Origin: Oryzomonas sagensis
Lineage (GTDB): Bacteria; Desulfobacterota; Desulfuromonadia; Geobacterales; Pseudopelobacteraceae
Assembly (NCBI RefSeq): GCF_008802355.1
Contig: NZ_VZRA01000003.1
Coordinates: 114,196-178,195, forward strand
DNA length: 64,000 nt
Direction: 5' to 3'
Numbering within the stretch: position 1 is the stretch's first letter; each line of letters begins with the position of its first letter. The position numbers and the translations under genes were made by a program. Below are positions 45,050 through 54,113 of this stretch, one piece after another. The notes below the pieces were generated by a model. That model saw nothing but the letters and a program-made list of their open reading frames with translations. It searched no databases and was not told where the DNA came from.

Positions 45050-46525
45050 TTATTCGAGCCCTTTCTCGGCAATCTCCAACGCCCGCCGCGCGGCCATGGC
45101 CTTGTTGACGGTCTCCTGCCACTCGGCAGCCGGGTCGGAATCGGCAACAACGCCGCCCCCGGCCTGGATGTGCACCATGCCGTCCTTGATGACCAGGGTG
45201 CGGATGGTGATGGCCAGGTCCATGTTGCCGGAAAAGGAAAAGTAGCCCACAGCGCCGCCATAGATCTCGCGGCGCACCGGCTCCAGTTCGTCGATGATCT
45301 CCATGGCCCTGATCTTGGGCGCGCCGGAGAGGGTGCCGGCCGGAAACGTGGCCCGCACGACGTCGAAGGCGTCGTGGTCGCTCCCCAGCCGCCCCTGCAC
45401 GTTGGACACGATATGCATCACGTGGGAGTAGCGTTCGATGACCATCAGTTCCGATACCGTAACCGATCCCGTGGTGCAGACGCGCCCCAGATCGTTTCGC
45501 CCCAGGTCCACCAGCATGACGTGTTCGGCCCGTTCCTTGGGGTCGGCCAGCAACTCCTCGGCCAGTCGGGCATCCTCCTGGGGCGTGGCGCCCCGGGGGC
45601 GGGTGCCGGCGATGGGGCGGAGCTCGACCCGGTCCCCCTCCTTGCGCACCATGACCTCGGGCGAGGCCCCGGCGATGACCGTGCCGTCCAGTTTCAGGAA
45701 GAACATGTAGGGGGAGGGGTTCAGGGTGCGCAGCACGCGGTAGACGTCGAACGGATCGGCCGAGAGTGGCCCGCTGAAACGCTGGGAGGGGACCACCTGG
45801 ATGATGTCCCCGGCCCGGACGTACTCCTTGGCCTTTTCCACGGCAGCCTCATATGCCTCGCGGGTGACGTTGGAGTGCAGTTCGACCGGTCCGCCGGAGG
45901 GGATGGTCGCGGCCGGCGGCACCGGGGCGCGCAGTCTGCGGATGATGGCTTCTATCTTCTCCGTCGCCTGCCGATAAGCCTCTTCCGGGGTAATGGCGCC
46001 GTCCAGGTGGGCATTGGAGACCACTTTGATCTTCTGGGCCATGGTATCGAAGATGACGATGGTGTCGGTCACCAGGAAATAGGCTTCGTAGGCGTCAAGT
46101 GCAGCCGGTTTCTCCGTGGGCAGGTGCTCGAAGTGGCGCACCATGTCGTACCCCAGGTAGCCGACGGCGCCGCCGAAGAAACGGGGCAGGCCCTCGACCT
46201 CCACCGGCGTGAATCGGGCCAGGAGGGTGCGGATGGAGCCGAGCGGATCATCGGTGGTTACCGTGGTCGTGACGTCGTTCTCGATGATCTCGACGGTGTG
46301 CCCCTTGGAGCGGATGACACATGAGGGGCTGGAGCCGAGAAAGGAGTAGCGCCCCCACTTTTCGCCACCCTCGATACTCTCGAGCAAAAAGGAGAAACGC
46401 CCGTCGTCGAGTTTTTTAAAGGCGGTGACCGGCGTATCCATGTCGGCCATGATTTCCCGGTAGACCGGGATCAGGTTGCCGCTCCTGGACAGGGTGCGAA
46501 AGGTGTCAATGGGGGGAAAAAACAT
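45050..46525 (-). CDS. trpE: Anthranilate synthase component I
   Basis: A 491-residue chorismate-using enzyme for tryptophan synthesis. The LLES motif that binds feedback tryptophan is in FSFLLESIEGGEKWGRYSFL. The catalytic domain has IVPSQRFSGP, ELRPIAGTRPRG, LVDLGRNDLGRVC and GTLSGAPKIRAMEIIDELEP. Full length. No Trp-rich leader peptide is seen upstream. It is followed by a repeat element and then trpG. Confidence 0.95.
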   Translation of the reverse strand: MFFPPIDTFRTLSRSGNLIPVYREIMADMDTPVTAFKKLDDGRFSFLLESIEGGEKWGRYSFLGSSPSCVIRSKGHTVEIIENDVTTTVTTDDPLGSIRTLLARFTPVEVEGLPRFFGGAVGYLGYDMVRHFEHLPTEKPAALDAYEAYFLVTDTIVIFDTMAQKIKVVSNAHLDGAITPEEAYRQATEKIEAIIRRLRAPVPPAATIPSGGPVELHSNVTREAYEAAVEKAKEYVRAGDIIQVVPSQRFSGPLSADPFDVYRVLRTLNPSPYMFFLKLDGTVIAGASPEVMVRKEGDRVELRPIAGTRPRGATPQEDARLAEELLADPKERAEHVMLVDLGRNDLGRVCTTGSVTVSELMVIERYSHVMHIVSNVQGRLGSDHDAFDVVRATFPAGTLSGAPKIRAMEIIDELEPVRREIYGGAVGYFSFSGNMDLAITIRTLVIKDGMVHIQAGGGVVADSDPAAEWQETVNKAMAARRALEIAEKGLE

Positions 46526-46561
46526 GTGCGTGGCTCCGAAAATCTGTCAGGATGATTGGAA

Positions 46562-46591
46562 AAGCTAGCACAGACCGCCCGGGGGAGTCAA
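46562..46591 (-). promoter_or_regulatory. Candidate promoter of trpE
   Basis: On the minus strand TTGACT (46586-46591), 18 bp, TAGCTT (46562-46567), about 36 bases before the trpE start. Confidence 0.42.
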
Positions 46592-46695
46592 GTTCAGCGG
46601 GGTGGCCCGGTCGTCAGGTTTGATATTTATAAACTCTTCCCTTCATGGATATTCATTGTTATACTGCTCCGAAAATTACCGCAAAGGGCCTGGAT

Positions 46696-47640
46696 ATGAA
46701 ACAGACTAACATACTGCTGGAGAGCGATACCAACGAGCTTGAAATCGTCGAGTTCAGGATCGACGAGATGGATGACCACAATAATCTCGTGCCCTGCCAC
46801 TACGGCGTCAATGTGGCCAAGGTCCGGGAGATCATCCGGCTGCCCCAGATGTCCCGGGTCGTCAATGCCAAGCCGGGCGTGGAGGGGATGATCAAGCTGC
46901 GGGACAAGGTCATTACCGTTATCAACCTCGCCAAGGTGCTCGGCAAGGATACGGGAGACCTGGTGGCGGACCGGGTGGTGGTCCTCGAGTTCAACAACCT
47001 GATGGTCGGGGTGCTGGTCCACTCCGTTTCCCGCATCTACCGGATCTCGTGGAAAAACGTCGAGCCGCCGTCCCACTCGGTGCATAGCGAGCAGGTCACC
47101 GGCCTGGTGAAGATGGATGATCGCATCATCCTGGTGCTGGACTTCGAGAAGATCGTGGGCGAGCTCTGCTCGGAGAGCGCCTTGAGGCCGCTTGCAGAGG
47201 GCGCCCTGCTGTCAGCCGAAGGTGGCGTCGTGGACCGCTCCCACAAAACGATACTGGTCGCCGATGACTCCCTGTTCATTCGCAATACCCTGTGCCAGAC
47301 CCTGCGTTCGGCCGGCTATGCCGTTACCGAAGCGGAAAACGGCGCCGAGGCATGGGGCATCATTCAGGATAAAATCACCCACTGCACCCAGGACGGCAGC
47401 GACTTCAGGTCCCACATCAGCATGATGATCACCGACGTGGAGATGCCGCAGATGGACGGCCTGCACCTGACCTCGCTCGTGCGCAAGGAAGAGACGCTGA
47501 AGAGTTTGCCGGTTGTGATCTTCTCCTCCCTTGCCTCCGAGGATAACAAGCGCAAGTGGATCGGGCTGGGGGCCAACCATATCCTGACCAAGCCCGATCT
47601 GCCCAACCTTGTCAGGGTGGCGGACGAACTGACCCAGTAG
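46696..47640 (+). CDS. cheV: CheV-type protein (CheW domain plus receiver)
   Basis: 314 residues from ATG 46696; the 17 codons upstream in frame lack a ribosome site. Residues about 15-160 form a CheW domain (GVNVAKVREIIRLPQMSRVV, GMIKLRDKVITVINLAKVLG). Residues about 185-310 form a receiver (ILVADDSLFIRN, SMMITDVEMPQMDG, LTKPD). CheV proteins couple receptors to CheA and adapt by receiver phosphorylation. It is far from the main che block, so it may serve either that array or another elsewhere. Confidence 0.93.
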   Translation: MKQTNILLESDTNELEIVEFRIDEMDDHNNLVPCHYGVNVAKVREIIRLPQMSRVVNAKPGVEGMIKLRDKVITVINLAKVLGKDTGDLVADRVVVLEFNNLMVGVLVHSVSRIYRISWKNVEPPSHSVHSEQVTGLVKMDDRIILVLDFEKIVGELCSESALRPLAEGALLSAEGGVVDRSHKTILVADDSLFIRNTLCQTLRSAGYAVTEAENGAEAWGIIQDKITHCTQDGSDFRSHISMMITDVEMPQMDGLHLTSLVRKEETLKSLPVVIFSSLASEDNKRKWIGLGANHILTKPDLPNLVRVADELTQ

Positions 47641-47874
47641 CCGTCCTGCCGGCCGAGCCCTGTGCCCACGAGGCTCATCTCTCGTTTTCATCACCTTGTG
47701 CCTCTCGCGGGCCGTTCGGTTTCCCCGTTTCGAGCCGGGCGGCCGGCGGGGCCTCCCCATTCGCCGCTCTCCGGGCTGAAGCGTCAAGCTCGGAGAGGAC
47801 GCCACTCTTTTGTAACAAACTCTTTTTCCCCAGCGCCGGCAGATTGACCTGCTTTTTTTGTTGCCGCAAGTTTT

Positions 47875-47891
47875 TGGGCAATAATTTTGCA
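47875..47891 (+). promoter_or_regulatory. Candidate sigma-54 promoter
   Basis: The segment TGGGCAATAATTTTGCA has GG and GC spaced 12 apart (-24/-12), with the TTGCA core matching the sigma-54 consensus. It lies about 27 bases before ATG 47918 of a sigma-54-dependent activator, suggesting autoregulation. Confidence 0.42.
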
Positions 47892-47917
47892 TTATTCCGC
47901 AGCAGGAGGGACGACCC

Positions 47918-49354
47918 ATGACCGATACGCAAAAACCACAAAAAAACGGCAAGGTGCCCCTTGTCCTGTTTGTCGATGACAATGCGGATTTTCTGGAAGA
48001 GATTCGGTTTGTGCTTCTCTCCAACTCGATCTGCGAGATGGTGACGCTCACCGACAGCAGCCAGGTGCTGGCGGAATTGGACAAGGGAATCTACTCGGCA
48101 ATTTTCCTGGACTGGATCATGCCGGGCGTCTCGGGTGCCGACCTTTTGCCGGTCATTGCCCAGAAATATCCGACCATCCCGGTCATCATCATGACCGGGG
48201 TAAACGATATCGATACGGTGGTAAGCTGCATGAAACAGGGGGCCATGGACTACATCACCAAACCCCTCGATTCATCGCGGCTCATATCCAGCATCAACAA
48301 CGCATTCAAGATCCTCGAGCTTTCGAACCAGAACCAGCAGCTCCAGAACTATCTCCTGGGCGATCCCCTTGCCCAGCCGGATATCTTCAAGGACATCCTG
48401 ACCGGCAGCGACAAGATGCTGTCCATTTTCAAGCTGGTGGAGACCATCGCCCCCTCCCGCTACCCGGTGCTCATCACCGGCGAAACCGGGGTCGGCAAGG
48501 AGCTGATTGCCCGCGCCATTCACAAGGCCAGCGGCCTGCAGGGCAGTTTTACCCCCCTGAATGTGGCCGGGCTCGATGCCCATATGTTCGAGGATACGCT
48601 CTTCGGCCACAAGAAAGGTGCGTTCACCGGCGCGAACGAACTTCGCCAGGGATTGATCGCCAAGGCGCAGGGCGGGACCCTGTTTCTCGACGAGATCGGC
48701 GATCTGGCGCCCGAATCCCAGATCAAGCTGCTGCGGCTCCTGCAGGAAAACGAGTATTACCGCATGGGCTCGGATGTCCTCCTGAAAAGCGACGCGCGGA
48801 TCATCGTGGCCTCCAACCGGGACTTCAAAAAACTGGTCGCCGAGGGTACGTTCAGGGAGGATCTCTATCACCGGATCTGTTACCACAAACTGCACATACC
48901 CCCCTTGCGGGAGCGGCGCGAGGATATCATGCCCTTAGTTAACCATTATATCAATATGGCGGCAAAGGCCATGGGTAAAAGGGCGCCCAGGATTGCCGCG
49001 GAGTTGCGCTGGCTGCTGGAAGAGTATGAGTATCCCGGCAATGTCAGGGAGCTCATCAACAAGGTCGGCAGCGCGGTGGTCGTCAACAAGACCGGTCTGC
49101 TGGTGCAGAGCGACTTCCCGGATCTGGCGGTCAGGTCCAGAACCATGATCGACGCCGGAGCCAAGGTTGCCAACAGCCAGTTCAGCCTGCATGTGGTCTT
49201 CCCCACATTTCCCTCCATGGGGCAAATCGAGAAGTTGATGTTCGAAGAGGCTCTGAAGGTTACAGGGGGCAAAAAGGGGCCGGCCGCCGACCTTCTCGGC
49301 GTGTGCCGTCAGACGGTGCAGAAAAAGCTGAGCGAATTGGAAAAGATGAACTGA
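47918..49354 (+). CDS. NtrC-type sigma-54 response regulator
   Basis: 478 residues, GAGG 9 bases before the ATG. The receiver has phospho-Asp D65 ([13 protein letters not shown]) and Lys in ITKPLD. The AAA+ core has [24 protein letters not shown] and REDLYHRIC. The C-terminal Fis helix-turn-helix is [20 protein letters not shown]. It converges with the kinase gene at 49364, only 9 bp away, which may encode its partner. Confidence 0.94.
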   Translation: MTDTQKPQKNGKVPLVLFVDDNADFLEEIRFVLLSNSICEMVTLTDSSQVLAELDKGIYSAIFLDWIMPGVSGADLLPVIAQKYPTIPVIIMTGVNDIDTVVSCMKQGAMDYITKPLDSSRLISSINNAFKILELSNQNQQLQNYLLGDPLAQPDIFKDILTGSDKMLSIFKLVETIAPSRYPVLITGETGVGKELIARAIHKASGLQGSFTPLNVAGLDAHMFEDTLFGHKKGAFTGANELRQGLIAKAQGGTLFLDEIGDLAPESQIKLLRLLQENEYYRMGSDVLLKSDARIIVASNRDFKKLVAEGTFREDLYHRICYHKLHIPPLRERREDIMPLVNHYINMAAKAMGKRAPRIAAELRWLLEEYEYPGNVRELINKVGSAVVVNKTGLLVQSDFPDLAVRSRTMIDAGAKVANSQFSLHVVFPTFPSMGQIEKLMFEEALKVTGGKKGPAADLLGVCRQTVQKKLSELEKMN

Positions 49355-49363
49355 AGAGTGGGC

Positions 49364-50989
49364 CTAGGCCTCTGGAGCGGGTGGGGCATCGGGGCCGGGA
49401 GTGCCGGCGTCGCCGGCAGCGGGTATGCTGATCGTGGCGGTCGTGCCCTTGTCCGGTTCCGATTCGACGACCAAGCGCCCGCGATGTTCGGTCACGATGA
49501 AGTTCGAGATATACAGGCCAAGGCCGCTGCCGCCGCTTTCCATGCGGGTGGAGAAAAACGGCTCCATGAGGCGGCTCATGATATCCGGTCGGATGCCCTT
49601 CCCGTCATCCCTTACGACGAGGGAAACCTCCCCATGCTGGCGGTCATAGCCCGAGACGATCGTTATGAGCCCGTTCCGTGATTCCGGAATGGCCTGTATG
49701 CTGTTCAGGATCAGATTGATAACCACCTGCTCCAGTTGGTAACGGTTGCCGGCCACCGCGGGCAGTTCCGGGTACGGTTCGGTCTGGATGACGATATTGC
49801 CGTGGCGCCCATGGGCGCGGATGATGGTAAGTGCGTCAACGACCACCTGATTGAGGTCCACCCGGCCCTTTGCGTCGCTATGACCGCCGATGTTGTAAAC
49901 CCTCATATCCTGCACGACCTTTTCGATGCGCTCGGAACAGCGTGCGATGACCTCCGTGGCCTTGGTGACTTCACCCCGCACCAGGCTGAATACCGCCCCT
50001 CCCAGTACGAAATCCCCTTCCTCCTCGGCAACTCGCTCCAGTATGGGGAGCGCGCTCTTCCAGGTCTTGGCCACCTGCTGCCCCGCAAGCTTGATGGCGC
50101 CGTTGGGCGTGTTGATCTCGTGGGCCATGCTGGAGGCCAAGAGCCCCAGGGAGGTCATGCGGTTGGTCTGGATCAGCTTGGCCATGATCTGCTGTTTTTC
50201 CTTCTGGACTTCGAGGCGCATGGCGTCGACCAGCTGTTGTTGCAGGCGGCGGTTTTCCTCTTCCCGCTCTTGCAGCGAGGCGGCCAGCAGGCTGATGGCA
50301 CCGGCGGCCCGGCCCGGTTCATCGTTGCTGACGGGAGCGATCCTGACCGCGTAGTTCCCCGACTGCATGGACTCCAGACCGCGCATGAGGGCATTGAAGG
50401 AGCGGGTCACCTGGCGGAGCGCGAGATAGCAGAGGGACGAGACCGAGAGCCAGAAAAGAAAGGCCGTAGCGCATGCCATCATGATCAGGCGCTGGGTCCG
50501 CGCCTTGAGCTCGGTCGTGTCCAAATCCAGGCGGACGCTGCCGATCAAGGCGCCCACCGGTTCTTTGCTGCCGATAATGGCGGATTCCGGGGAGGCTCCC
50601 AGGGGGGTGCTGCGTACCTCCACGGTCCTGCTCAGCAACTCGCTGGGACTGCGTGAAATCGGTTTGCGCACCTCGGCCAGGACCCTGCCGTCATTGGTGC
50701 GGACCGTCAGGCTGTGGAAATCGGGGGTACGGGCGGTGTCCTGGGCAATCTGCATGAGCATGGTGCGGTTTTCGGCGAACAGGGGCAGGCGGACGGTATC
50801 GGCCAGGTGCGCCGCTATCAGTTGGCACCTGTTGCCGGCATAGATGCTTTGCTCGCGGATTTCGGTGACGATGTAGGCGGAGCCGAACAGGACGGCCATG
50901 AGGGCGGTCAGCAGGGTAAATATGAGGAAAAGCTTGAATTGGAAGCTGGCGCGGAAGTTTATGAATTGGGTGCGGGGCGACACGGTCAT
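49364..50989 (-). CDS. Membrane histidine kinase
   Basis: 541 residues from ATG 50989. First membrane helix about 18-42 (LFLIFTLLTALMAVLFGSAY), a periplasmic sensor of about 140 residues, a second helix about 188-208, then a HAMP-like region. The DHp is SMAHEINTPNGAIKLAGQQV with the phospho-His, and the HATPase has N box (NLILNSIQAIP), G1 (DDGKGI) and G2 (GGSGLGLYIS). It ends in a Pro/Ala-rich tail. Its ATG overlaps the stop of the binding-protein gene by 4 bases, so the substrate-binding protein may feed the sensor domain. Confidence 0.9.
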   Translation of the reverse strand: MTVSPRTQFINFRASFQFKLFLIFTLLTALMAVLFGSAYIVTEIREQSIYAGNRCQLIAAHLADTVRLPLFAENRTMLMQIAQDTARTPDFHSLTVRTNDGRVLAEVRKPISRSPSELLSRTVEVRSTPLGASPESAIIGSKEPVGALIGSVRLDLDTTELKARTQRLIMMACATAFLFWLSVSSLCYLALRQVTRSFNALMRGLESMQSGNYAVRIAPVSNDEPGRAAGAISLLAASLQEREEENRRLQQQLVDAMRLEVQKEKQQIMAKLIQTNRMTSLGLLASSMAHEINTPNGAIKLAGQQVAKTWKSALPILERVAEEEGDFVLGGAVFSLVRGEVTKATEVIARCSERIEKVVQDMRVYNIGGHSDAKGRVDLNQVVVDALTIIRAHGRHGNIVIQTEPYPELPAVAGNRYQLEQVVINLILNSIQAIPESRNGLITIVSGYDRQHGEVSLVVRDDGKGIRPDIMSRLMEPFFSTRMESGGSGLGLYISNFIVTEHRGRLVVESEPDKGTTATISIPAAGDAGTPGPDAPPAPEA

Positions 50990-51864
50990 TCTCTTGGGTG
51001 CAGAGCAGCGCGCTCGGCTGCTATGCCCAAGTGTTTCATGACGCTCGGATTGGTTCTGAGCTGGATTCTGCGCGGATAGGCGAGGGGAATGTCCGACGCC
51101 TCGGTCCCCTTGAGGATAGCCGAACCCATATCGCTCGCCTGCCTGCCCAGTTCGGCGCGGTCGATCTCCAGGACCGCCGCCGCCCCCAGGCCCAGATAGG
51201 CGTTGGCAAAGGACACCACCGGTACGTTGTGCTCCTGGGAAAAGCGGAAATAGGCCTCCACCGTTTCCCGGGCGACGGCCGTGGCGTCGGGGAGCATCCA
51301 CAGCGCATCGACTTTGCCGGCCAGGGTCGCAAGTTGGGTCAGGGTGTCCCGCGGGGTCGAAACCTCGCGCGTCACCAGCTCTATCCCCAGCCGCTGGGCC
51401 GCCTGGCGGGCCAGTTGCACGTACCAGCCGCTCTTGGCGGGATGGTAGATCAGCCCCACGCGGCGTTTTTTCATCCCCTGAAACAGGGAAAGGTAGCGTT
51501 CCGGCGGTGCGAACATGCCGATGCCGGTCAGGTTGGAGCGGGTGGCGTGACGGCTATGGATGCCGAGGGAGATCAGGGCGATGACCGGGGTCTGCCGCAG
51601 CTTGCGGGCCGCTTCCAGGGCCCGGTCTCCCAGGGCCAGGACCAGGGCGGGCCGATCTTCGCGGACGATGCGGGTAACGTCCACATCGGCGTAGTCGGCG
51701 AGCACGACCACCCGCTCCGAAAATCTGCGGTTGGCGCGGAACCCGGCAAGGGCCTCTTCGAAGGCCGGGTCGCGGCGGCTCTGGAGTACCAGCACGTCGT
51801 AGGCATCGGCCGCAAGGGGGAGCAGCAGGGCAAGGGAGACTATGAGGGCGGTCAGTATCCTCAA
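50986..51864 (-). CDS. ABC-type substrate-binding protein (ABC_sub_bind family)
   Basis: A 292-residue periplasmic protein. TTG 51864 overlaps the receptor stop (TTGA). Signal peptide about 1-21, cleaved after DA (PLAADA-YDVLVLQS). The two-lobed fold of the ABC_sub_bind family is suggested by PALVLALGDRALEAAR, LTGIGMFAPPERYLSLFQGM and VPVVSFANAYLGLGAAAVLE. No permease or ATPase follows; instead a kinase does. It therefore probably presents a ligand to the kinase, or works with the TonB receptor. Ligand unknown. Confidence 0.82.
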   Translation of the reverse strand: MRILTALIVSLALLLPLAADAYDVLVLQSRRDPAFEEALAGFRANRRFSERVVVLADYADVDVTRIVREDRPALVLALGDRALEAARKLRQTPVIALISLGIHSRHATRSNLTGIGMFAPPERYLSLFQGMKKRRVGLIYHPAKSGWYVQLARQAAQRLGIELVTREVSTPRDTLTQLATLAGKVDALWMLPDATAVARETVEAYFRFSQEHNVPVVSFANAYLGLGAAAVLEIDRAELGRQASDMGSAILKGTEASDIPLAYPRRIQLRTNPSVMKHLGIAAERAALHPRE

Positions 51865-53690
51865 AAGCGCACCCTCATGCCACCCTCGAACCAGCGGCCC
51901 GTGTTGGGTATTAGATATGTTTCATACTGTGAGGCATTGAAGAGATTATGCCCGGAAAAGAATAACTCCAGGGAGCTTTGCTCACGTTTGAAAAGCACTG
52001 CTCCTAGGTGCAGGTCCCACGTCAGGCCGCCGTAGCTGCCGTTTTCGTCTGGCCGGGAATTCCAGAATACATGGCGGCCGGTCAGTACGCCCCGGTAGGT
52101 ATTGTCGTTGTAGCGCAGGGCCACCTGTACGGTGTGGCGGGCGAAATCGTTAACCTCGCTGCCGTCCTTGGTGCGGGTCGTGTCGGTGAAGGTGTAGCCG
52201 GCTCCGAGCGAGGCGTTCCAGATTGGGGTGGTGCGGGCTTCCAGTTCCGCTCCCAGGGCGATGCGCTGTTCAACCGTATCGCCCCAGGTCTGGTTGCGGA
52301 ACAGGGTGCCTTTTACCCAGACGTACGGTATGGCACTGCTCTCCGCCCCGACCTGGGTGGTCCAGATCTTCACCGAGGGGTAGTCGGTAAGGCCCAGCAC
52401 GGGGAGGCCGTAGCCGCGGGCCGTGTAGGCCCGCAGCAGTGTCGTATCGGTCAGTTGCCAGGTGGCCCCCAGGGCTGGGCTGAACTGGTCGCCGGCGGTC
52501 TGGGTGTGGTCGAAGCGCACGCCGGGGGTCAGGCTGACGGAGCCGAGGGTGAGGGTGTCGTTGAGGAACACGCCCCAGCGTTCCACCTTTCTACTGAATG
52601 GGCTGACGGTGCTGCCGTCGGAGGAGTTGACGTATGTTTCCAGGTGGTTATAATCGCTGCCGGCCACCAGCAGATTGTCATCCCCCCGCCAGACTAGCTT
52701 GGCGCTGGCGCCACTTACCAGCTCTTTGTTGATTGCAGTCGGCAGGCTCGGTATCCAAGGGGCACCGTTACTGATATTAAAATAGGAATTGTCAACCCTG
52801 TTAAAGGAATGGTGCCCGCTCACCTCCAACTCCAACCGGTCCCCCATGGGGTAGCGCAGTCCGAGGGTCCCCATCTGGAAGCGCTTGTCCGGTTGTTCCT
52901 TCAGGTCATAGGCAGCGGCGTACAGGTCTCCCATGTCGGCGCGGGTGTAGAAATAGGTAGCCCAGATCTGGCCATGGTTCGGGAGATCGTAGGTCAACTT
53001 GGCGTAGGCGCGGTTGGAATTGATCTGGGTGTTGGGGAGCAGGCCGTCGGAGCCCAGATAGCTGCCGGACAAGTAGTAGCCGAGCCTGTCCTTGGTGCCG
53101 CTCAGTTCCAGACTGGTATCGGCCGTAGTTTGCTCGCCGATGGAGGCGGTGGCCGCGCCGGCGATGGTGCGGCCCCGCTCGGGCGATTTGGTGATGACGT
53201 TGATCACCCCGCCCAATGCCTGGCCCCAGGCCGAGGAGGCGGCCCCCTTGACGATTTCGATACGCTCGATGATATGGGCCGGGATCAGGGAGGTGTCGGA
53301 GAAACCACTCCCCAGGTTGGTTATGGATACCCCGTCCACGAATACCTGGGTGTGGATGAAGTCGATGCTTTGGATAAAAGTGTAGGCAGAAACCCCTGGT
53401 CCGCCGTTGTGCTGGACCTGGATGCCGGGGATGGTGTCCAGCACGTCGGCCAGGGTGTGGGCGTTGAGCGCCTCTATCTCGGCGGTGGTGACCACGGTGA
53501 CGTTCTCCGCGGTCTGGGAGAGCGGCTTGGGGGCGCGGGAGGCGGTGGATGCCTCCTCCTGCCAGGCGCTGAAGAGCCCCAGGGTCTCGTCCGCCTCTTC
53601 CCCCCATGCCAGGCAGGGGAGGGTGCCGAGAGCCAGGCAAATGGCCACCCAAAAGATGCTGATGGTATGTTGAGGTTTGGAGAGTGACAT
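51861..53690 (-). CDS. TonB-dependent outer-membrane receptor
   Basis: 609 residues if started at ATG 53690, which begins directly with a signal peptide (MSLSKPQHTISIFWVAICLA). An in-frame ATG 53780 has a better ribosome site (GGAG) but would add 30 residues before the signal. The plug has ENVTVVTTAEIEALNAHTLA, DVLDTIPGIQV and ERIEIVKGAASSAWGQALGG followed by VINVITK. The barrel follows and ends in Phe (GGMRVRF). Ligand not predictable; FetA/BtuB-like receptors take siderophores, cobalamin or other chelates. First gene of the overlapping receptor / binding protein / kinase operon and divergent from the geopeptide gene. Confidence 0.88.
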   Translation of the reverse strand: MSLSKPQHTISIFWVAICLALGTLPCLAWGEEADETLGLFSAWQEEASTASRAPKPLSQTAENVTVVTTAEIEALNAHTLADVLDTIPGIQVQHNGGPGVSAYTFIQSIDFIHTQVFVDGVSITNLGSGFSDTSLIPAHIIERIEIVKGAASSAWGQALGGVINVITKSPERGRTIAGAATASIGEQTTADTSLELSGTKDRLGYYLSGSYLGSDGLLPNTQINSNRAYAKLTYDLPNHGQIWATYFYTRADMGDLYAAAYDLKEQPDKRFQMGTLGLRYPMGDRLELEVSGHHSFNRVDNSYFNISNGAPWIPSLPTAINKELVSGASAKLVWRGDDNLLVAGSDYNHLETYVNSSDGSTVSPFSRKVERWGVFLNDTLTLGSVSLTPGVRFDHTQTAGDQFSPALGATWQLTDTTLLRAYTARGYGLPVLGLTDYPSVKIWTTQVGAESSAIPYVWVKGTLFRNQTWGDTVEQRIALGAELEARTTPIWNASLGAGYTFTDTTRTKDGSEVNDFARHTVQVALRYNDNTYRGVLTGRHVFWNSRPDENGSYGGLTWDLHLGAVLFKREQSSLELFFSGHNLFNASQYETYLIPNTGRWFEGGMRVRF

Positions 53691-53948
53691 GATAGGATTC
53701 CGTGCGCGGGATACTATCAGAAACAAAGACTGCATGTCCAGCACGTTGGAAACCCTTTGTGTACTTGGATATTTGTTCATGGATTGCTCCTTGCCTGTTT
53801 GTGGAAAAGGAACGGGTATGTGAAAGGGATTCTTGACCGCACCAGTGTCCGTTTCTTCCCTGATTCTTGATGGCATGGCGGCTGGAATAGGTGCAAAAAA
53901 CCAGCCGGGTGGCGTTGCAACACACTAAAATGAAAGGAGGTGAGGTAT

Positions 53949-54050
53949 ATGCGTGAAGTTCAGGAGGAGTTGGTGGTGCTGGAGGAAGGGCATGTCGCGG
54001 GTGTCGTCGCCGCATGTTGTGCATCGGGCAATATGGCAAAGATCAACTAA
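53949..54050 (+). CDS. Geopeptide-type RiPP precursor
   Basis: A 33-residue peptide with AAAGGAGGTG 7 bases before its ATG, one of the best ribosome sites in the window. Residues 1-14 (MREVQEELVVLEEG) are acidic and act as a plausible leader. The rest (HVAGVVAACCASGNMAKIN) has a vicinal pair C23-C24, then SGNM and a short basic end. It is separated from a SPASM-type radical SAM gene by 63 bp with a terminator. This layout and the C-C-x-x-G-N-M core are what is described for geopeptides of Geobacter. The modification is unknown. Confidence 0.88.
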   Translation: MREVQEELVVLEEGHVAGVVAACCASGNMAKIN

Positions 54051-54063
54051 GTAGATGTTTCAT

Positions 54064-54096
54064 GGCGGGGAGGGGCGACCCTCCCCGCCCTTTTTC
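54064..54096 (+). terminator. Intercistronic terminator between precursor and maturase
   Basis: An 11-bp GC-rich stem (GGCGGGGAGGG / CCCTCCCCGCC), 4-base loop, five T. Leaky termination here would give much more precursor than enzyme, a common RiPP arrangement. Confidence 0.92.
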
Positions 54097-54113
54097 AGGG
54101 AAAGAGCCGATTC

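Noticed and set aside
46526-46700. Trp attenuator before trpE
   Set aside because: No frame with clustered Trp codons and no terminator between the candidate promoter and trpE.
53780-53876. Longer N-terminus for the TonB receptor
   Set aside because: In frame, but adds 30-62 residues before the signal peptide. Kept only as an alternative, because ATG 53780 has a good ribosome site.
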